Assembly (NCBI GenBank): GCA_964623895.1
Contig: CAZUWA010000001.1
Span: 26,464-90,463, forward strand
Direction of reading: 5' to 3'
Source: UBA11512 sp964623895
GTDB taxonomy: Bacteria; Bacillota; Clostridia; Oscillospirales; CAG-272
DNA length: 64,000 nucleotides
Shown here: positions 46,521 through 55,330 of the stretch, one piece after another
Numbering within the stretch: position 1 is the stretch's first letter
Layout: each line of letters begins with the position of its first letter
Made by a program: the position numbers and the translations under genes
The notes under the pieces: model-generated
The model's database searches: none
Told to the model about the DNA's origin: nothing
What the model saw: the letters and a program-made list of their open reading frames with translations, nothing else

Positions 46521-46577
46521 TTGCATTTTTTCAGAGAATATGTTATACTGACTCTGTAATGAGCTTTGCAATGCAAA
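46521..46577 (+). promoter_or_regulatory. promoter and palindrome before the pqqD-like gene
   Basis: TTGCAT (46521-46526) and TATACT (46544-46549) are 17 bases apart. TTTGCAATGCAAA (46565-46577) is a perfect palindrome around one base, just downstream of the likely start, and may be an operator. Apart from these sites and the T-box promoter, I see no gene in 46312-46627. Confidence 0.55.
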
Positions 46578-46627
46578 ATTCATGATCACAATTTGTGCCG
46601 TTGAAAGACGGTGGGATGGAGATGACG

Positions 46628-46894
46628 ATGAAGGTCAAAAGCGGATTTGTTGTTCATACTGTCGGCGGTGAAACGGTTGCAGTCGCTTCGGGAGAACTTG
46701 CAATGGAGTTTAACGGAATGGTTAAATTGAAAGGAACGGGTGCGTTCCTTTTTGAGCTTCTTCAGAATGATATCACCGAAGAGGAGCTTGTGACAAGGTT
46801 GGCTGAGGAATACATCGTGGATGTTGCAATCGCAAAACGAGATGTGCGCGCGTTCTTGGCGAGCCTTGAAAATGCAGGATTGATCGAGCAATGA
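46628..46894 (+). CDS. PqqD-family protein
   Basis: An 88-residue protein of the PqqD type (FNGMVKLKGTGAFLFELLQ and a C-terminal winged-helix-like region). PqqD proteins are peptide-binding chaperones (RRE) in RiPP pathways, but related proteins also occur beside signal-peptidase-like genes in capsule and envelope loci. No radical-SAM gene is nearby. ATG 46628 has GGAG six bases upstream; ATG 46616 is a possible alternative. It overlaps the next gene by 4 bases. Confidence 0.82.
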   Translation: MKVKSGFVVHTVGGETVAVASGELAMEFNGMVKLKGTGAFLFELLQNDITEEELVTRLAEEYIVDVAIAKRDVRAFLASLENAGLIEQ

Positions 46895-47349
46895 ACAGAT
46901 CGGTGTCTTTTGAAGACAAAAGGACTTTTCTTTCAAAGAATGGTTTTTACCTCTCCACACCGGAAGGGAACAGTATGTTTCCTTTTGTAAAAGGACGCAA
47001 GGATTCGGTCGTGATACTGCCTGTTAAAAAAGAAATACGGCGTCTTGACGCTATTCTTTATGAACGGGCGGACGGAAACCATGTTTTGCATCGTGTTATT
47101 GGCAGGGATGGCGATTGCTATATTGTACGGGGGGACAACTGTTATTACAAAGAGTTTGTGATACCCGAACAGATCATCGGTGTCCTTTCGAAAGTCTACA
47201 GAAACGGAAAAAAAGAAAAAGACGTGAATGGACGTGCGTATCGCTTTGCCGTTATGGTTTGGAACATTCTCTATCCGTTTCGTTTTGTTGGACATGCCGT
47301 TTTGCAGATCCTTCGGCGGCTTAAACGATTTTTGATTGGAAAAAAATAA
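46891..47349 (+). CDS. S24/S26 signal-peptidase-like protein (SipW-like)
   Basis: A 152-residue protein with the serine motif GNSMFPF near residues 26-32 and VLHRVIGRDGDCYIVRGDN near 69-87. The HRV segment occupies the place of the lysine in bacterial signal peptidase I, as in the SipW/Sec11 type that uses His. There is a C-terminal hydrophobic segment (near 120-140) but no N-terminal one. It is coupled to the pqqD-like gene (ATGA). Pairing of these two genes is known from other Firmicutes, so it probably processes a peptide or envelope protein encoded elsewhere. Confidence 0.8.
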   Translation: MNRSVSFEDKRTFLSKNGFYLSTPEGNSMFPFVKGRKDSVVILPVKKEIRRLDAILYERADGNHVLHRVIGRDGDCYIVRGDNCYYKEFVIPEQIIGVLSKVYRNGKKEKDVNGRAYRFAVMVWNILYPFRFVGHAVLQILRRLKRFLIGKK

Positions 47350-47350
47350 G

Positions 47351-48334
47351 ATGAAAATCAGAAATAAAAGAAAACTGTTTATTATTTTTGCCGTTCTTGC
47401 TATGGTTTTGGCTATTGCGGGAACATCGATCCTTGTGGTATTAAGAACAAATCGTATGGAGGCAGAACGCCAACAATTGGCAGAACGCATCGAGTTGGCT
47501 AAAAGCTACGAAGAGAGGATCGAGGAGGATGAGAAAAAAATAACGGCTTTGGATGTTCGGAAGAGGGAGATTGAGAAAATCGGTTGCTCGATGATGTCTT
47601 TCCTCTTTATGCAGTGTTCCGATAACTTGTATAACGAAGCGTATCAGTATATGACGCTTTGGAAAGCGACCGGCTTTTTCACGGTCGGGAAAGAGGAATA
47701 CCCCGGAAAGGAAGGGTGTATAACCGTAGAGCAATATACGAAGCTGTGTGACGCAGGTTGGGTTCCAGTTGTTTCGGCGTCCGAGGAGCAACTGACAGAA
47801 CAGTATCTCTCGGAAATGGACATGCTGTTTCAAGGACTGGGCGAAAAACCGAAGGCGATCGCATTCGGCAGAAGAAAAATTTTGGCAGAGGAGGCGGAGT
47901 TGGTCGTATCGAAAGGATATGAGATTGTATTCTATGATGCGCAGAGATCACCTGAATTTTCCGAAAAAGCCACGGAGATCGGACTTCAGTATATCCCCTT
48001 TTACTACTCTAGCAGAAAAACGTATGTCGGTACTGCCATCTCAGATTATATTAAGAAAGGCGGAAGCGCTGTTTTGGCAGTCGGGCATGTCACGGTGCAG
48101 GTGTCGACAGAATTAGAAGATCGTGATCAATTGTTGTCGTCGCTTAAGCAGAGTGTCTGCGATTTGGCACAAAACTACAATTACTATACCGATTCTTCAT
48201 TGTTTATGGAAGAGACGATACAGAAAAACACGGTTGTTAAGGACGAACTGATTGAGATCAAGGAGCAAGAGTCTTTGCTCAGAGACGAAATCTCCGCACT
48301 CAGAAAAGAAATCAACAGTATATATCAAAAGTGA
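47351..48334 (+). CDS. membrane-anchored coiled-coil protein of unknown function
   Basis: A 327-residue protein with one N-terminal membrane segment (about 9-32), a coiled coil (about 35-75; RQQLAERIELAKSYEERIEEDEKK), then a globular middle domain. A second coiled coil is at the C-terminus (about 285-325). The middle part (EQYTKLCDAGWVPVVSAS, KPKAIAFGRR, GYEIVFYDAQRS) weakly recalls polysaccharide deacetylase sequences but lacks clear metal-binding motifs. It starts one base after the preceding stop and precedes Wzz-type and kinase genes, so it may act in envelope polysaccharide assembly. Confidence 0.65.
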   Translation: MKIRNKRKLFIIFAVLAMVLAIAGTSILVVLRTNRMEAERQQLAERIELAKSYEERIEEDEKKITALDVRKREIEKIGCSMMSFLFMQCSDNLYNEAYQYMTLWKATGFFTVGKEEYPGKEGCITVEQYTKLCDAGWVPVVSASEEQLTEQYLSEMDMLFQGLGEKPKAIAFGRRKILAEEAELVVSKGYEIVFYDAQRSPEFSEKATEIGLQYIPFYYSSRKTYVGTAISDYIKKGGSAVLAVGHVTVQVSTELEDRDQLLSSLKQSVCDLAQNYNYYTDSSLFMEETIQKNTVVKDELIEIKEQESLLRDEISALRKEINSIYQK

Positions 48335-48353
48335 GAAAGGAAACACAAATATT

Positions 48354-49097
48354 ATGGATAACAAGGAAAACGCAACCACAGAAATCAGTTTGATCATGCT
48401 GCTTCAAGTACTGAAAAAGAGCGTCGTTTGGGTGCTGTTGGGAGCAGTCCTTTTTGGTTGCGCGGCAGCGCTGTTCGGCATGTTTGCAATCGAAGATCAA
48501 TACAGCAGTTCTATCACCTATATGATCGGAGACGGCGCAACAACCACCAATTCCGATTTAAGCGCTATGAGTAACCATCTTGAACGTTATAAAGTGATAC
48601 TCACCTCCAACAAAGTCATCAAAGAGGTCGTGATGAATTCGATCATTGATGACGGCGATATTGATTTTGCTGTCGCTCAAATGTCCGCAGCAACGGACTT
48701 TAGCGGAACATCTGCCGGTGTGTTTGAGATCACTGTTACATACAGCGATCCTTCGGTCTCTTATGCAATGATCACCAGTTACAGGAATCTGATTGACAAG
48801 ATCGTCGAAGATAATGATCTGCCATTCCCCGTGACCTTGGTCGATGCACCGAATGCACCTGCGAAAGCGCCTTCCAACAACGGAAGAACTTTGAAATACG
48901 GCGCGATCGGATTTGTTCTCGGTGCTTTGATCGTCTATGGCATTTCCTTACTGATCGCTATAAATGATTCCAAGATCCATGATGAGCAAGAGATTAAGGA
49001 TGTGCTCAATCTGCCGGTTCTCGGATCAATTCCTCGGTTTTCCGCTGTTACATCTGCAAACAACGCTGTCAAACCGGACAATAAAAATATGAGGTGA
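48354..49097 (+). CDS. Wzz/CapA-type chain-length regulator, BY-kinase transmembrane activator
   Basis: A 247-residue protein with two membrane segments (about 23-50 and 180-205) and an outer domain between them, the usual Wzz/YveK architecture. NLPVLGSIPR near residues 220-230 is the typical C-terminal proximity to a tyrosine kinase. Such proteins activate the adjacent BY-kinase and set polysaccharide chain length. The ATG at 48354 follows GAAAGGAA. It sits just upstream of the kinase gene. Confidence 0.85.
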   Translation: MDNKENATTEISLIMLLQVLKKSVVWVLLGAVLFGCAAALFGMFAIEDQYSSSITYMIGDGATTTNSDLSAMSNHLERYKVILTSNKVIKEVVMNSIIDDGDIDFAVAQMSAATDFSGTSAGVFEITVTYSDPSVSYAMITSYRNLIDKIVEDNDLPFPVTLVDAPNAPAKAPSNNGRTLKYGAIGFVLGALIVYGISLLIAINDSKIHDEQEIKDVLNLPVLGSIPRFSAVTSANNAVKPDNKNMR

Positions 49098-49105
49098 GAA
49101 GAGAG

Positions 49106-49858
49106 ATGAGCATTTTTAATAAAAACAAAAAGAAAAAACATCGCACTGCCGATTCTTATAAGGGAAAACTGCTTTGCAATGATACACCTTTTGCCGTTTC
49201 CGAGGCGTATAATACTCTTCGTACCAACTTAATGTACACCTGTGTAAATGAAAAATGTCCGGTATTCGGCATAGTCAGTGCGCTCTCCGAATCCGGAAAA
49301 AGTCTCACTTCTGCAAATCTTGCAATCGCATTTTCGAGAATGAATAAAAAAGTGCTTTTGATTGATGCAGATATGAGAAAGCCGGTACAACATAAGTGCT
49401 TTGATTTGCAAACCAACATTGGGCTTTCTGAAGTTCTTTCCGGTCAGACAAAATTTGAAGATGTCATTGTGCATCCGCAAAAATATCCCGCCCTGTCTCT
49501 ACTTCCTTCCGGCAAGATCCCGCCGAATCCGCAGGAATTGCTCGCTTCCGCGAAAACGGCAGAATTCTTTAAATGGGCGAAGGAACGGTATGATGTTATC
49601 ATTGTTGACCTGCCCCCTATAGGTGTTGTTTCCGATGCCACGATCCTTTCAAGTGTGATCAGCGGATACTTGATGGTCATTTTGCAGGATGTTACGGAAG
49701 TGGCGCATGCTAAGCATAGTTACGAGACACTTGAGCGGATGAACTGCAAAGTGATCGGTTCGATTCTCAACGGTGTCGATATGAAGACAAGCAGGTATTA
49801 CAAAGGTCATGGAAGCGGCTCCTATTATCGGAGTTATTACGACTATAAGGAAGAATAA
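49106..49858 (+). CDS. CpsD/CapB-type tyrosine-protein kinase (BY-kinase)
   Basis: A 250-residue cytoplasmic kinase with the modified Walker motif SALSESGKSLTSANLA near 56-71, the Walker A' LLIDADMRKP near 88 and Walker B VIIVDLPPIG near 165. The C-terminal tail has a tyrosine-rich cluster (SRYYKGHGSGSYYRSYYDYKEE), the usual autophosphorylation site. It stops with TAATG shared with the phosphatase gene. Confidence 0.9.
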   Translation: MSIFNKNKKKKHRTADSYKGKLLCNDTPFAVSEAYNTLRTNLMYTCVNEKCPVFGIVSALSESGKSLTSANLAIAFSRMNKKVLLIDADMRKPVQHKCFDLQTNIGLSEVLSGQTKFEDVIVHPQKYPALSLLPSGKIPPNPQELLASAKTAEFFKWAKERYDVIIVDLPPIGVVSDATILSSVISGYLMVILQDVTEVAHAKHSYETLERMNCKVIGSILNGVDMKTSRYYKGHGSGSYYRSYYDYKEE

Positions 49859-50559
49859 TGATCGAAAGAGTGGATTTTCATTGTCATATTCTCCCAAAAG
49901 CAGATCATGGCAGTGATAGTGTAGAACAATCTCTTGAACAATTGGTGTTACTAAAGAATGCCGGTGTCATGCAGGCAGTGGCGACCCCTCACTTTTATCC
50001 ACAGATGCTCTCGGTGGAAGATTTTTTGAGACGACGCACTGACTGCGCTGAGGCGTTGGCAAATGCGTTGCCGGAGGATGCGCCGACTGTTTATCTTGGC
50101 GCGGAGGTATTATTTTGCCCCGGAATGGAAGAGATGACGGGACTTCAGCGGCTTTGCATTGAAGGGACAAATGTTCTGCTTCTCGAAATGCCGCTTATGC
50201 CACTGAACGACAGCACTTTTGAGGCTTTTGAACGTTTTGTGTTGCGAAGAGATGATCTACGGATCGTTTTGGCGCATATTGATCGATATGACAGAGATGA
50301 TGTCGCGGATCTGATGGAGCAACCTGTTTTTGCGCAGATCAATGCGCACGCACTTGAGGGCAGACGTATGCGAAAATGGCTTTCTTCGTATATTGGTGCG
50401 GAACGTGTCGTTGCGTTTGCGACCGATCTGCATGGCGCGGACAAGAAGCGGATCAAAGGTTACCTGAAGGGGCTTTCCCGTCTTGATACAGAAGTGGAAG
50501 AGCGAATCTGTCATTTTTCAAGATCGTTACTTAAAAACGCGCGTCCGCTCACAAAATAA
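49858..50559 (+). CDS. CpsB/CapC-type PHP-family tyrosine phosphatase
   Basis: A 233-residue PHP-domain phosphatase: metal motif DFHCHILPKADHGSDS at residues 6-21, ATPHFYPQ near 44, and HIDRY and TDLHG later. In Gram-positive bacteria it reverses the BY-kinase, controlling capsule or exopolysaccharide production. One-base overlap with the kinase gene implies coupling. No glycosyltransferase gene lies in this region, so the controlled polysaccharide genes are elsewhere. Confidence 0.9.
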   Translation: MIERVDFHCHILPKADHGSDSVEQSLEQLVLLKNAGVMQAVATPHFYPQMLSVEDFLRRRTDCAEALANALPEDAPTVYLGAEVLFCPGMEEMTGLQRLCIEGTNVLLLEMPLMPLNDSTFEAFERFVLRRDDLRIVLAHIDRYDRDDVADLMEQPVFAQINAHALEGRRMRKWLSSYIGAERVVAFATDLHGADKKRIKGYLKGLSRLDTEVEERICHFSRSLLKNARPLTK

Positions 50560-50566
50560 TGAACAA

Positions 50567-50657
50567 AAAAGTCGGTGTACCATTCGGCGCACTGACTTTT
50601 GTAATTGAGGATATCCAAAAAGTCGGTTAGACGATTTTGGATATCCTATTTTTATTT
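50567..50657 (+). terminator. tandem terminators behind the BY-kinase/phosphatase genes
   Basis: Stem one: AAAAGTCGGTG (50567-50577) with CACTGACTTTT (50590-50600). Stem two: a perfect 13 pairs AGGATATCCAAAA (50608-50620) with TTTTGGATATCCT (50635-50647), followed by ATTTTTATTTG. The rest of the gap to 50807 shows nothing recognisable. Confidence 0.78.
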
Positions 50658-50806
50658 GAACCAAGACATTGATTTCAGAAGTCAAAAAACTTCAAATTGG
50701 TTTTTGCCCTATTTTTATGTTTAGCTTGTTAGTTCCGTTACAAAGGGCGGTGAAGTCAAAATACAAGGCTTTTAGTTGTTTTCTTGCTGCACAGTTTGAC
50801 AGGAAA

Positions 50807-51307
50807 CTACTTCTCTCTCTTTAAAATCAGTGTTGTTGGAATGCCAAGTAGTGCTCCGGTGAAGACGCCAATCGGTATGAGAATGATCAGAGATGATGCC
50901 AACATCGGCGTGGAAAGCATCAAAACTGCAACGGCTATCTGTGCCAGATTGTGTGCCACCGCGCCTCCGATTGAAAGAACAATCGGATGAAAGCCAAACT
51001 TTTTTAAAAGAAACATGACAAGGAACGAAGCGATCCCTCCGGCGATACTATAAAAAATTGCCGTTGGATTGGGGACAAACAGAAGCGTTACCAACAAAAT
51101 CCGTATTATGCTGACAGCAAATGCAATCAAAGGATGGCAGAAATAGAGAGAAAGCAGGATCGCCGCATTTGCCAGTCCCAATTTGACGCCTTGTATCGGC
51201 AGAAAGTCGAGAATGGGAAGAACTGCGTCGATGTATCCGAGGATTATGGCAAACGCCGCAAGCATTGAAGCGGTGGCAAGCGAACGGTTTGTTCTATCAT
51301 TTTTCAT
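50807..51307 (-). CDS. Gx transporter family / heptaprenyl diphosphate synthase component I-like
   Basis: A 166-residue membrane protein with four to six hydrophobic segments. KLGLANAAILLSLYF and NPTAIFYSIAGGIASFLVM are typical of PF07456, a group with ECF-S-like folds. Its substrate is unknown. It follows the ApbE gene by 11 bases in the same operon, a pairing seen near RNF and flavin systems in clostridia. Confidence 0.82.
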   Translation of the reverse strand: MKNDRTNRSLATASMLAAFAIILGYIDAVLPILDFLPIQGVKLGLANAAILLSLYFCHPLIAFAVSIIRILLVTLLFVPNPTAIFYSIAGGIASFLVMFLLKKFGFHPIVLSIGGAVAHNLAQIAVAVLMLSTPMLASSLIILIPIGVFTGALLGIPTTLILKREK

Positions 51308-51318
51308 AGCGATACCTT

Positions 51319-52827
51319 TTATTCAATGGTAACGGTCAGGCGGTGCGGAAGACATACTAAGACCGCAGGCAAACTCATGCTGTTAATCGGCTTTGATTTT
51401 GCACACCATTCATTTGGACAGTCTGCGGCATAGATATATACTTGCCCGTCACAAATCGCAATGATATTGTAGTCTTTTTCTTTCCCAACACGATAGATCT
51501 GATCTTCTGCGAGGGAAAGGCGGCAAATTTCCTCACCATTCTGTCTAATGACCGCTTCCGGTGCTTCGTGCGTCTCTAAGATGCCGGAAAAGGCGATCAC
51601 AAGAAAGCAGATGATCAAGATTGCTCCGCTTCCGACAAAGAAGACGATATCTTTTTTTCCAAAGTGCATTTTGGGGGCAGAAGGGACGTTTGGCTGATCT
51701 TGCGTATTTTTCTGCTTTTTGGGGATGTTACGATAAAGATATAGCGCAATCACGACCGCAAGAAGGAGAAGTAAAAAGAGGAAAACTGCGCGATCATTGC
51801 CGCTTTCATTCGCAGTAGCAAATCCGTCCGTCATTGAATACTCTCCGTTTTCTTTGACAAAGAGTGCTTCGCCTCCCGTGATCTTCAGAATTTCCTTTCC
51901 TTCTTCTTCACCGAGCACAAATAGTGCGGTCGAAAGAGCATCTGCAAGTGCGGCGCTATTTTGCAGTACCGTCACCGATGCGAGACTGTTTTCTACGGGT
52001 TTGAGCGTTTCGGGGGAGATGATGTGATGATAATTCTTTCCTTCATACCAAAAGCTACGTTGATCGCTTCCGCTTGTCACAAGTGCACCGTCTGAAATAT
52101 AAGCAGACGGGAGCGAAAGAGAAGAATCGGTCGGATCGGCAACGCCTACAAGAAAGGGAAGCCCTGTTTGTGGATCGTTGCCCTTGGCGTAGATGTTGCC
52201 GCCAAGATCTAAAAGATAGTTTTCACAGCCATTTTCCGCTAACAGGATGGCGATACGGTCTGCGGCATAACCCTTTGCAAAAGCGCCGAGGTCGATTGAT
52301 GCGGCAGAATCATTTAGATATATCGTTTTTGAAAGGCGGTTGAGTTTAAGTGCTGAAGGATCAATATGCTGTCCCGCTTCCATTAAAAGTTCTGTCTGCG
52401 GCAAAACACCTTCTTCGGTAGCTTTTTTCCAAAGTTTTGTGACTGCGCCCATGGTCGGTGAAAATGCACCGTTTGTCAGTTCCGAGATCTCAAGTGCAAG
52501 AGAAAGAATTGTGAAAAGTTCTTCATCCGCACGCACCGGCGAAATGCCGGCGGCAGCATTGATCGCATAAATGCCTTGGTCGCTTTTCTCTTCATATCCG
52601 TCAAAAAGAGCATCAAGTCGTGTGAGTTCTTCTTTCACCAAAAGCGAAACTGCCGAGAACTCTCCGACAGTTTCAAAAGCACCGTAAAAGGTACATACGG
52701 TATCAAAAAGGTCAATGTAACTTTCGTTATAGAGCGTCATGTTCTTTTTTTGACAGCCGGAAAGGCAAGGGAGAAGAAAGGAAATTGCCAACAAAAATGA
52801 ACCGGCATGTAAAAGAAATCGCTTCAT
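51319..52827 (-). CDS. apbE: ApbE-family FAD:protein FMN transferase fused to a NusG domain II
   Basis: A 502-residue lipoprotein; the lipobox reads LSGC (about Cys25). The N-terminal 320 residues are an ApbE domain (DTVCTFYGAF; GAFSPTMGAVTKLW; SIDLGAFAKGYAADR; LLDLGGNIYAKG). A membrane helix follows near 345-365, then a second near 390-415. The C-terminal 95 residues (VIRQNGEEICRLSLAEDQIYRVG and DCPNEWCAKSKPI) match the NusG_II domain usually encoded alone. ApbE attaches FMN covalently to threonine residues of electron-transfer proteins such as RnfG. The fusion is unusual to me. Confidence 0.88.
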   Translation of the reverse strand: MKRFLLHAGSFLLAISFLLPCLSGCQKKNMTLYNESYIDLFDTVCTFYGAFETVGEFSAVSLLVKEELTRLDALFDGYEEKSDQGIYAINAAAGISPVRADEELFTILSLALEISELTNGAFSPTMGAVTKLWKKATEEGVLPQTELLMEAGQHIDPSALKLNRLSKTIYLNDSAASIDLGAFAKGYAADRIAILLAENGCENYLLDLGGNIYAKGNDPQTGLPFLVGVADPTDSSLSLPSAYISDGALVTSGSDQRSFWYEGKNYHHIISPETLKPVENSLASVTVLQNSAALADALSTALFVLGEEEGKEILKITGGEALFVKENGEYSMTDGFATANESGNDRAVFLFLLLLLAVVIALYLYRNIPKKQKNTQDQPNVPSAPKMHFGKKDIVFFVGSGAILIICFLVIAFSGILETHEAPEAVIRQNGEEICRLSLAEDQIYRVGKEKDYNIIAICDGQVYIYAADCPNEWCAKSKPINSMSLPAVLVCLPHRLTVTIE

Positions 52828-53612
52828 TTCTTACCTCTCGGACAACAGTCGTTTACGCAGTTTCTGCACTGCAAATTGCGATTTGTTTCTTCAAGAAAGT
52901 ATTCGGGGTGTCTGTAAAATGCGATCTCATGACGCGCAAATCCGATAAATGCGACAAGAATGATCGGTGCGGAGAAGGCCGTTGCAGGAGATAAAAAAAG
53001 GGGTGTCACGATCATGATGCTGTCCCAACAATAAATGCGACAGGTCGTGCAACAACGGTTTTTATTGACGAGATTACGAAACAGACACCAATGACGAATG
53101 AAAAAAATATCCGTAACATAGAAAAATATCGTGATGACGAGCAGTTCCGGCGTTCCGACATTTGCAAGCCAATGACCGATTGAGTCCGGTAGGAAATCCC
53201 ATTTTTCGGGATGGATGCAAGTCGTACGGATAAGGATATAGGGAATAATATAGGTCGACATACATACCACATATGCAATAAATGCCCGCAGTGCCTGAAA
53301 ACGCATAAAGCGGATTCGCTTTTTCTGCGGTTCCCGTCCGGTAGGAAGATAGCTAACGGCATGACTTTTTTTCATTCCAATGCAGTCGAAACTCTTGGGA
53401 AAAAGGCGAAGAATGAAGTCTGCCATGAAAAAAAGCCAAGTAACCACCAAGATAGGGGATTTCAAGAAGGCGAAGCGATCATGTTCATCAAAAAAATCAA
53501 GCGCTTCCCGCTTTAAACAATAAACCCCAAAGACTGCAAGTGCCAAAACGCTGCGGAGGACCAAACGTACCAACGTAACTTTGTTGTGTGAATAATGCTT
53601 TGCTAACTTCAT
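52824..53612 (-). CDS. cysteine-rich polytopic membrane protein of unknown function
   Basis: A 262-residue protein with about five hydrophobic segments. Cysteine clusters flank the last ones: CCTTCRIYCWD near residues 187-197, and CRNCVNDCCPRGKK at the C-terminus, both suited to Fe-S or zinc binding. No family is recognised. It overlaps apbE by 4 bases and plsC by 4 bases. Given the ApbE neighbour, an electron-transfer role is an inference. Confidence 0.75.
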   Translation of the reverse strand: MKLAKHYSHNKVTLVRLVLRSVLALAVFGVYCLKREALDFFDEHDRFAFLKSPILVVTWLFFMADFILRLFPKSFDCIGMKKSHAVSYLPTGREPQKKRIRFMRFQALRAFIAYVVCMSTYIIPYILIRTTCIHPEKWDFLPDSIGHWLANVGTPELLVITIFFYVTDIFFIRHWCLFRNLVNKNRCCTTCRIYCWDSIMIVTPLFLSPATAFSAPIILVAFIGFARHEIAFYRHPEYFLEETNRNLQCRNCVNDCCPRGKK

Positions 53613-54412
53613 TGAGTTTTTTCAACCATTTCCTTTGCAATTCTTGATAACGTACGGCTACGCACGGAAGCAACCGTTTCTTGATCGATGATACCTGCAA
53701 GCCTTAAATTCACAGTTGTGGTGCGTTTGAAAAAGTTTTTGTGAATTTGTGTTGTGCCATCGATCGTGAGGACAACAATGGGTACTTTTGCCTTCTTTGC
53801 AATCAAAAAGACACCATCTTTGAAGGGAAGCAATTCTCCCGTCTTACTTCTTGTGCCCTCCGGGTAAACGCCTACGCTCATACCGTTATTCAGCCGGTCA
53901 ACGGCGCTGTAAACCGCGTTCAAAGCTTCCTTTGAATCGAGACGGTCGATCTTAATGTATCCTGCTTTGTTGATGAACGGACCTGCGATCGGAATCTTAA
54001 AATTCCCTTCTTTTGAAATGAAGCAGAGAGGTCTCTCTTTTAAATGAACCGCCAACACCATCGGATCAAAGTTTGAGAGATGGTTACACACAAAGAGACA
54101 CGGTCCTTTTGGCAGAGCGCCAACATCAAATCCCTTTGTTCTGACACCTGCAAAACGATTGATGATATCAATGGTAGCCACAGTCAAATAGATATAGATT
54201 TTATGCGGCTTTTTTGGAGAAGGGGCGTGTTTGATGCACAGACTCCAGAGAAAAGCGAGGATAAAATGGAGAGAAAATATCGTGAAAGCAGAGGCGAGGT
54301 AGAGGGGAATCAACCACACGAGTGAGAAAATACCTCCAAAACCGATGACACACAGGTAGAGTAAGATAGCGAGAACACTAGCCAATATCCGGTAGAAATA
54401 AAACAAAAACAT
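53609..54412 (-). CDS. plsC: 1-acyl-sn-glycerol-3-phosphate acyltransferase (PlsC-type)
   Basis: A 267-residue acyltransferase with an N-terminal hydrophobic region. Motif I (CNHLSNFDPM, HxxxxD) lies near residues 109-118 and motif III (YPEGTRSKTG) near 186-195. PlsC makes phosphatidic acid from lysophosphatidic acid. Overlap with the previous gene and a 3-base gap to the lipid kinase gene show a single operon. Confidence 0.9.
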   Translation of the reverse strand: MFLFYFYRILASVLAILLYLCVIGFGGIFSLVWLIPLYLASAFTIFSLHFILAFLWSLCIKHAPSPKKPHKIYIYLTVATIDIINRFAGVRTKGFDVGALPKGPCLFVCNHLSNFDPMVLAVHLKERPLCFISKEGNFKIPIAGPFINKAGYIKIDRLDSKEALNAVYSAVDRLNNGMSVGVYPEGTRSKTGELLPFKDGVFLIAKKAKVPIVVLTIDGTTQIHKNFFKRTTTVNLRLAGIIDQETVASVRSRTLSRIAKEMVEKTQ

Positions 54413-54415
54413 AGA

Positions 54416-55330
54416 TCACTTTGCGAGTTTTGCAGGAACGGCGAATCGAACGGCTGCCGGTGCGATCTCAATGTCAAATTCTTCACTGCCGATGATCTCG
54501 CCATCAAGAGATAATTGAAATTTAGGAGTTGCTTTAACATGTACCTTCTTTACTTGGCGGTAGACAAGGATTTTTTCGAATTTCTCCATATCAAGGTGCA
54601 AGCCCTTTGTGTAAGGACCGAGTAAAGAGACGAATTTGAAGTGTGACATGACCTTGATAACGCAGACTTCCAAGAGTCCGTCGTCGTTGCGTCCCTTCGG
54701 CGCGCACTTATATTGACCGCCCACATATCTGCCGTTTGCAACAGAGCAGAGAAGTAGTTTTTTGGGGCAGATAACCTCTTTATCATCAACAGTGATCGTG
54801 CATTTGGTTGCCATTTGTGTAAAGAGTGCGACCACAACGCCAATGGTGTAAGCCTTTGAACCGAACTTGCTCTTAAGAGCATTTCCGACTTTTGCGACCT
54901 TGGTATCAAAGCCGAAGTTTGTAACATTGATGGAATAGCGGTTGCCCACCTTCATCAGATCGATCGATGTTTCTTTGCCGGCAATGAGAGAGGGTAAATC
55001 AAGAAAATCTTCCTTAGTCCCGTAATATTTTATGTAATCGTTACCGCTTCCGCAGGCATAAACTGTCATGGAGGCATTTTTGTTTTCATTGTAAGCAAGA
55101 CCATTTGCGACTTCGCATACCGTTCCGTCACCGCCGCAGGCATAAAAGCGGACTTCTTCATTAGGATGGTTTTCAAGATATTTTTTTACAAAAACAGTGG
55201 CATCTCCGATGGCAGTCGTCAGATAGACCTGATAATCGATCGGGGGGGCAAGCGCCTGCAGTTTTGCTTCCAATTCTTTTTGCAAGACACCATCTCCTGC
55301 CTTCGGATTGACAATAAAGAGATGTTTCAT
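54416..55330 (-). CDS. DagK/YegS-family lipid kinase
   Basis: A 304-residue protein with FIVNPKAGDG at the start, the GGDGT nucleotide motif (YACGGDGTVCEVANGL near 63-78) and a C-terminal beta-domain. These enzymes phosphorylate diacylglycerol or related lipids, so the operon begins with two lipid enzymes. The start ATG is 55330. Confidence 0.88.
   Translation of the reverse strand: MKHLFIVNPKAGDGVLQKELEAKLQALAPPIDYQVYLTTAIGDATVFVKKYLENHPNEEVRFYACGGDGTVCEVANGLAYNENKNASMTVYACGSGNDYIKYYGTKEDFLDLPSLIAGKETSIDLMKVGNRYSINVTNFGFDTKVAKVGNALKSKFGSKAYTIGVVVALFTQMATKCTITVDDKEVICPKKLLLCSVANGRYVGGQYKCAPKGRNDDGLLEVCVIKVMSHFKFVSLLGPYTKGLHLDMEKFEKILVYRQVKKVHVKATPKFQLSLDGEIIGSEEFDIEIAPAAVRFAVPAKLAK

Noticed and set aside
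46354..46551. 65-codon open frame before the pqqD gene
   Set aside because: It has no good ribosome-binding site and spans the likely promoter of the pqqD operon.
50658..50806. Possible small gene or RNA between the terminators and the Gx transporter gene
   Set aside because: No frame with a ribosome-binding site and no stable repeated or paired structure was found.
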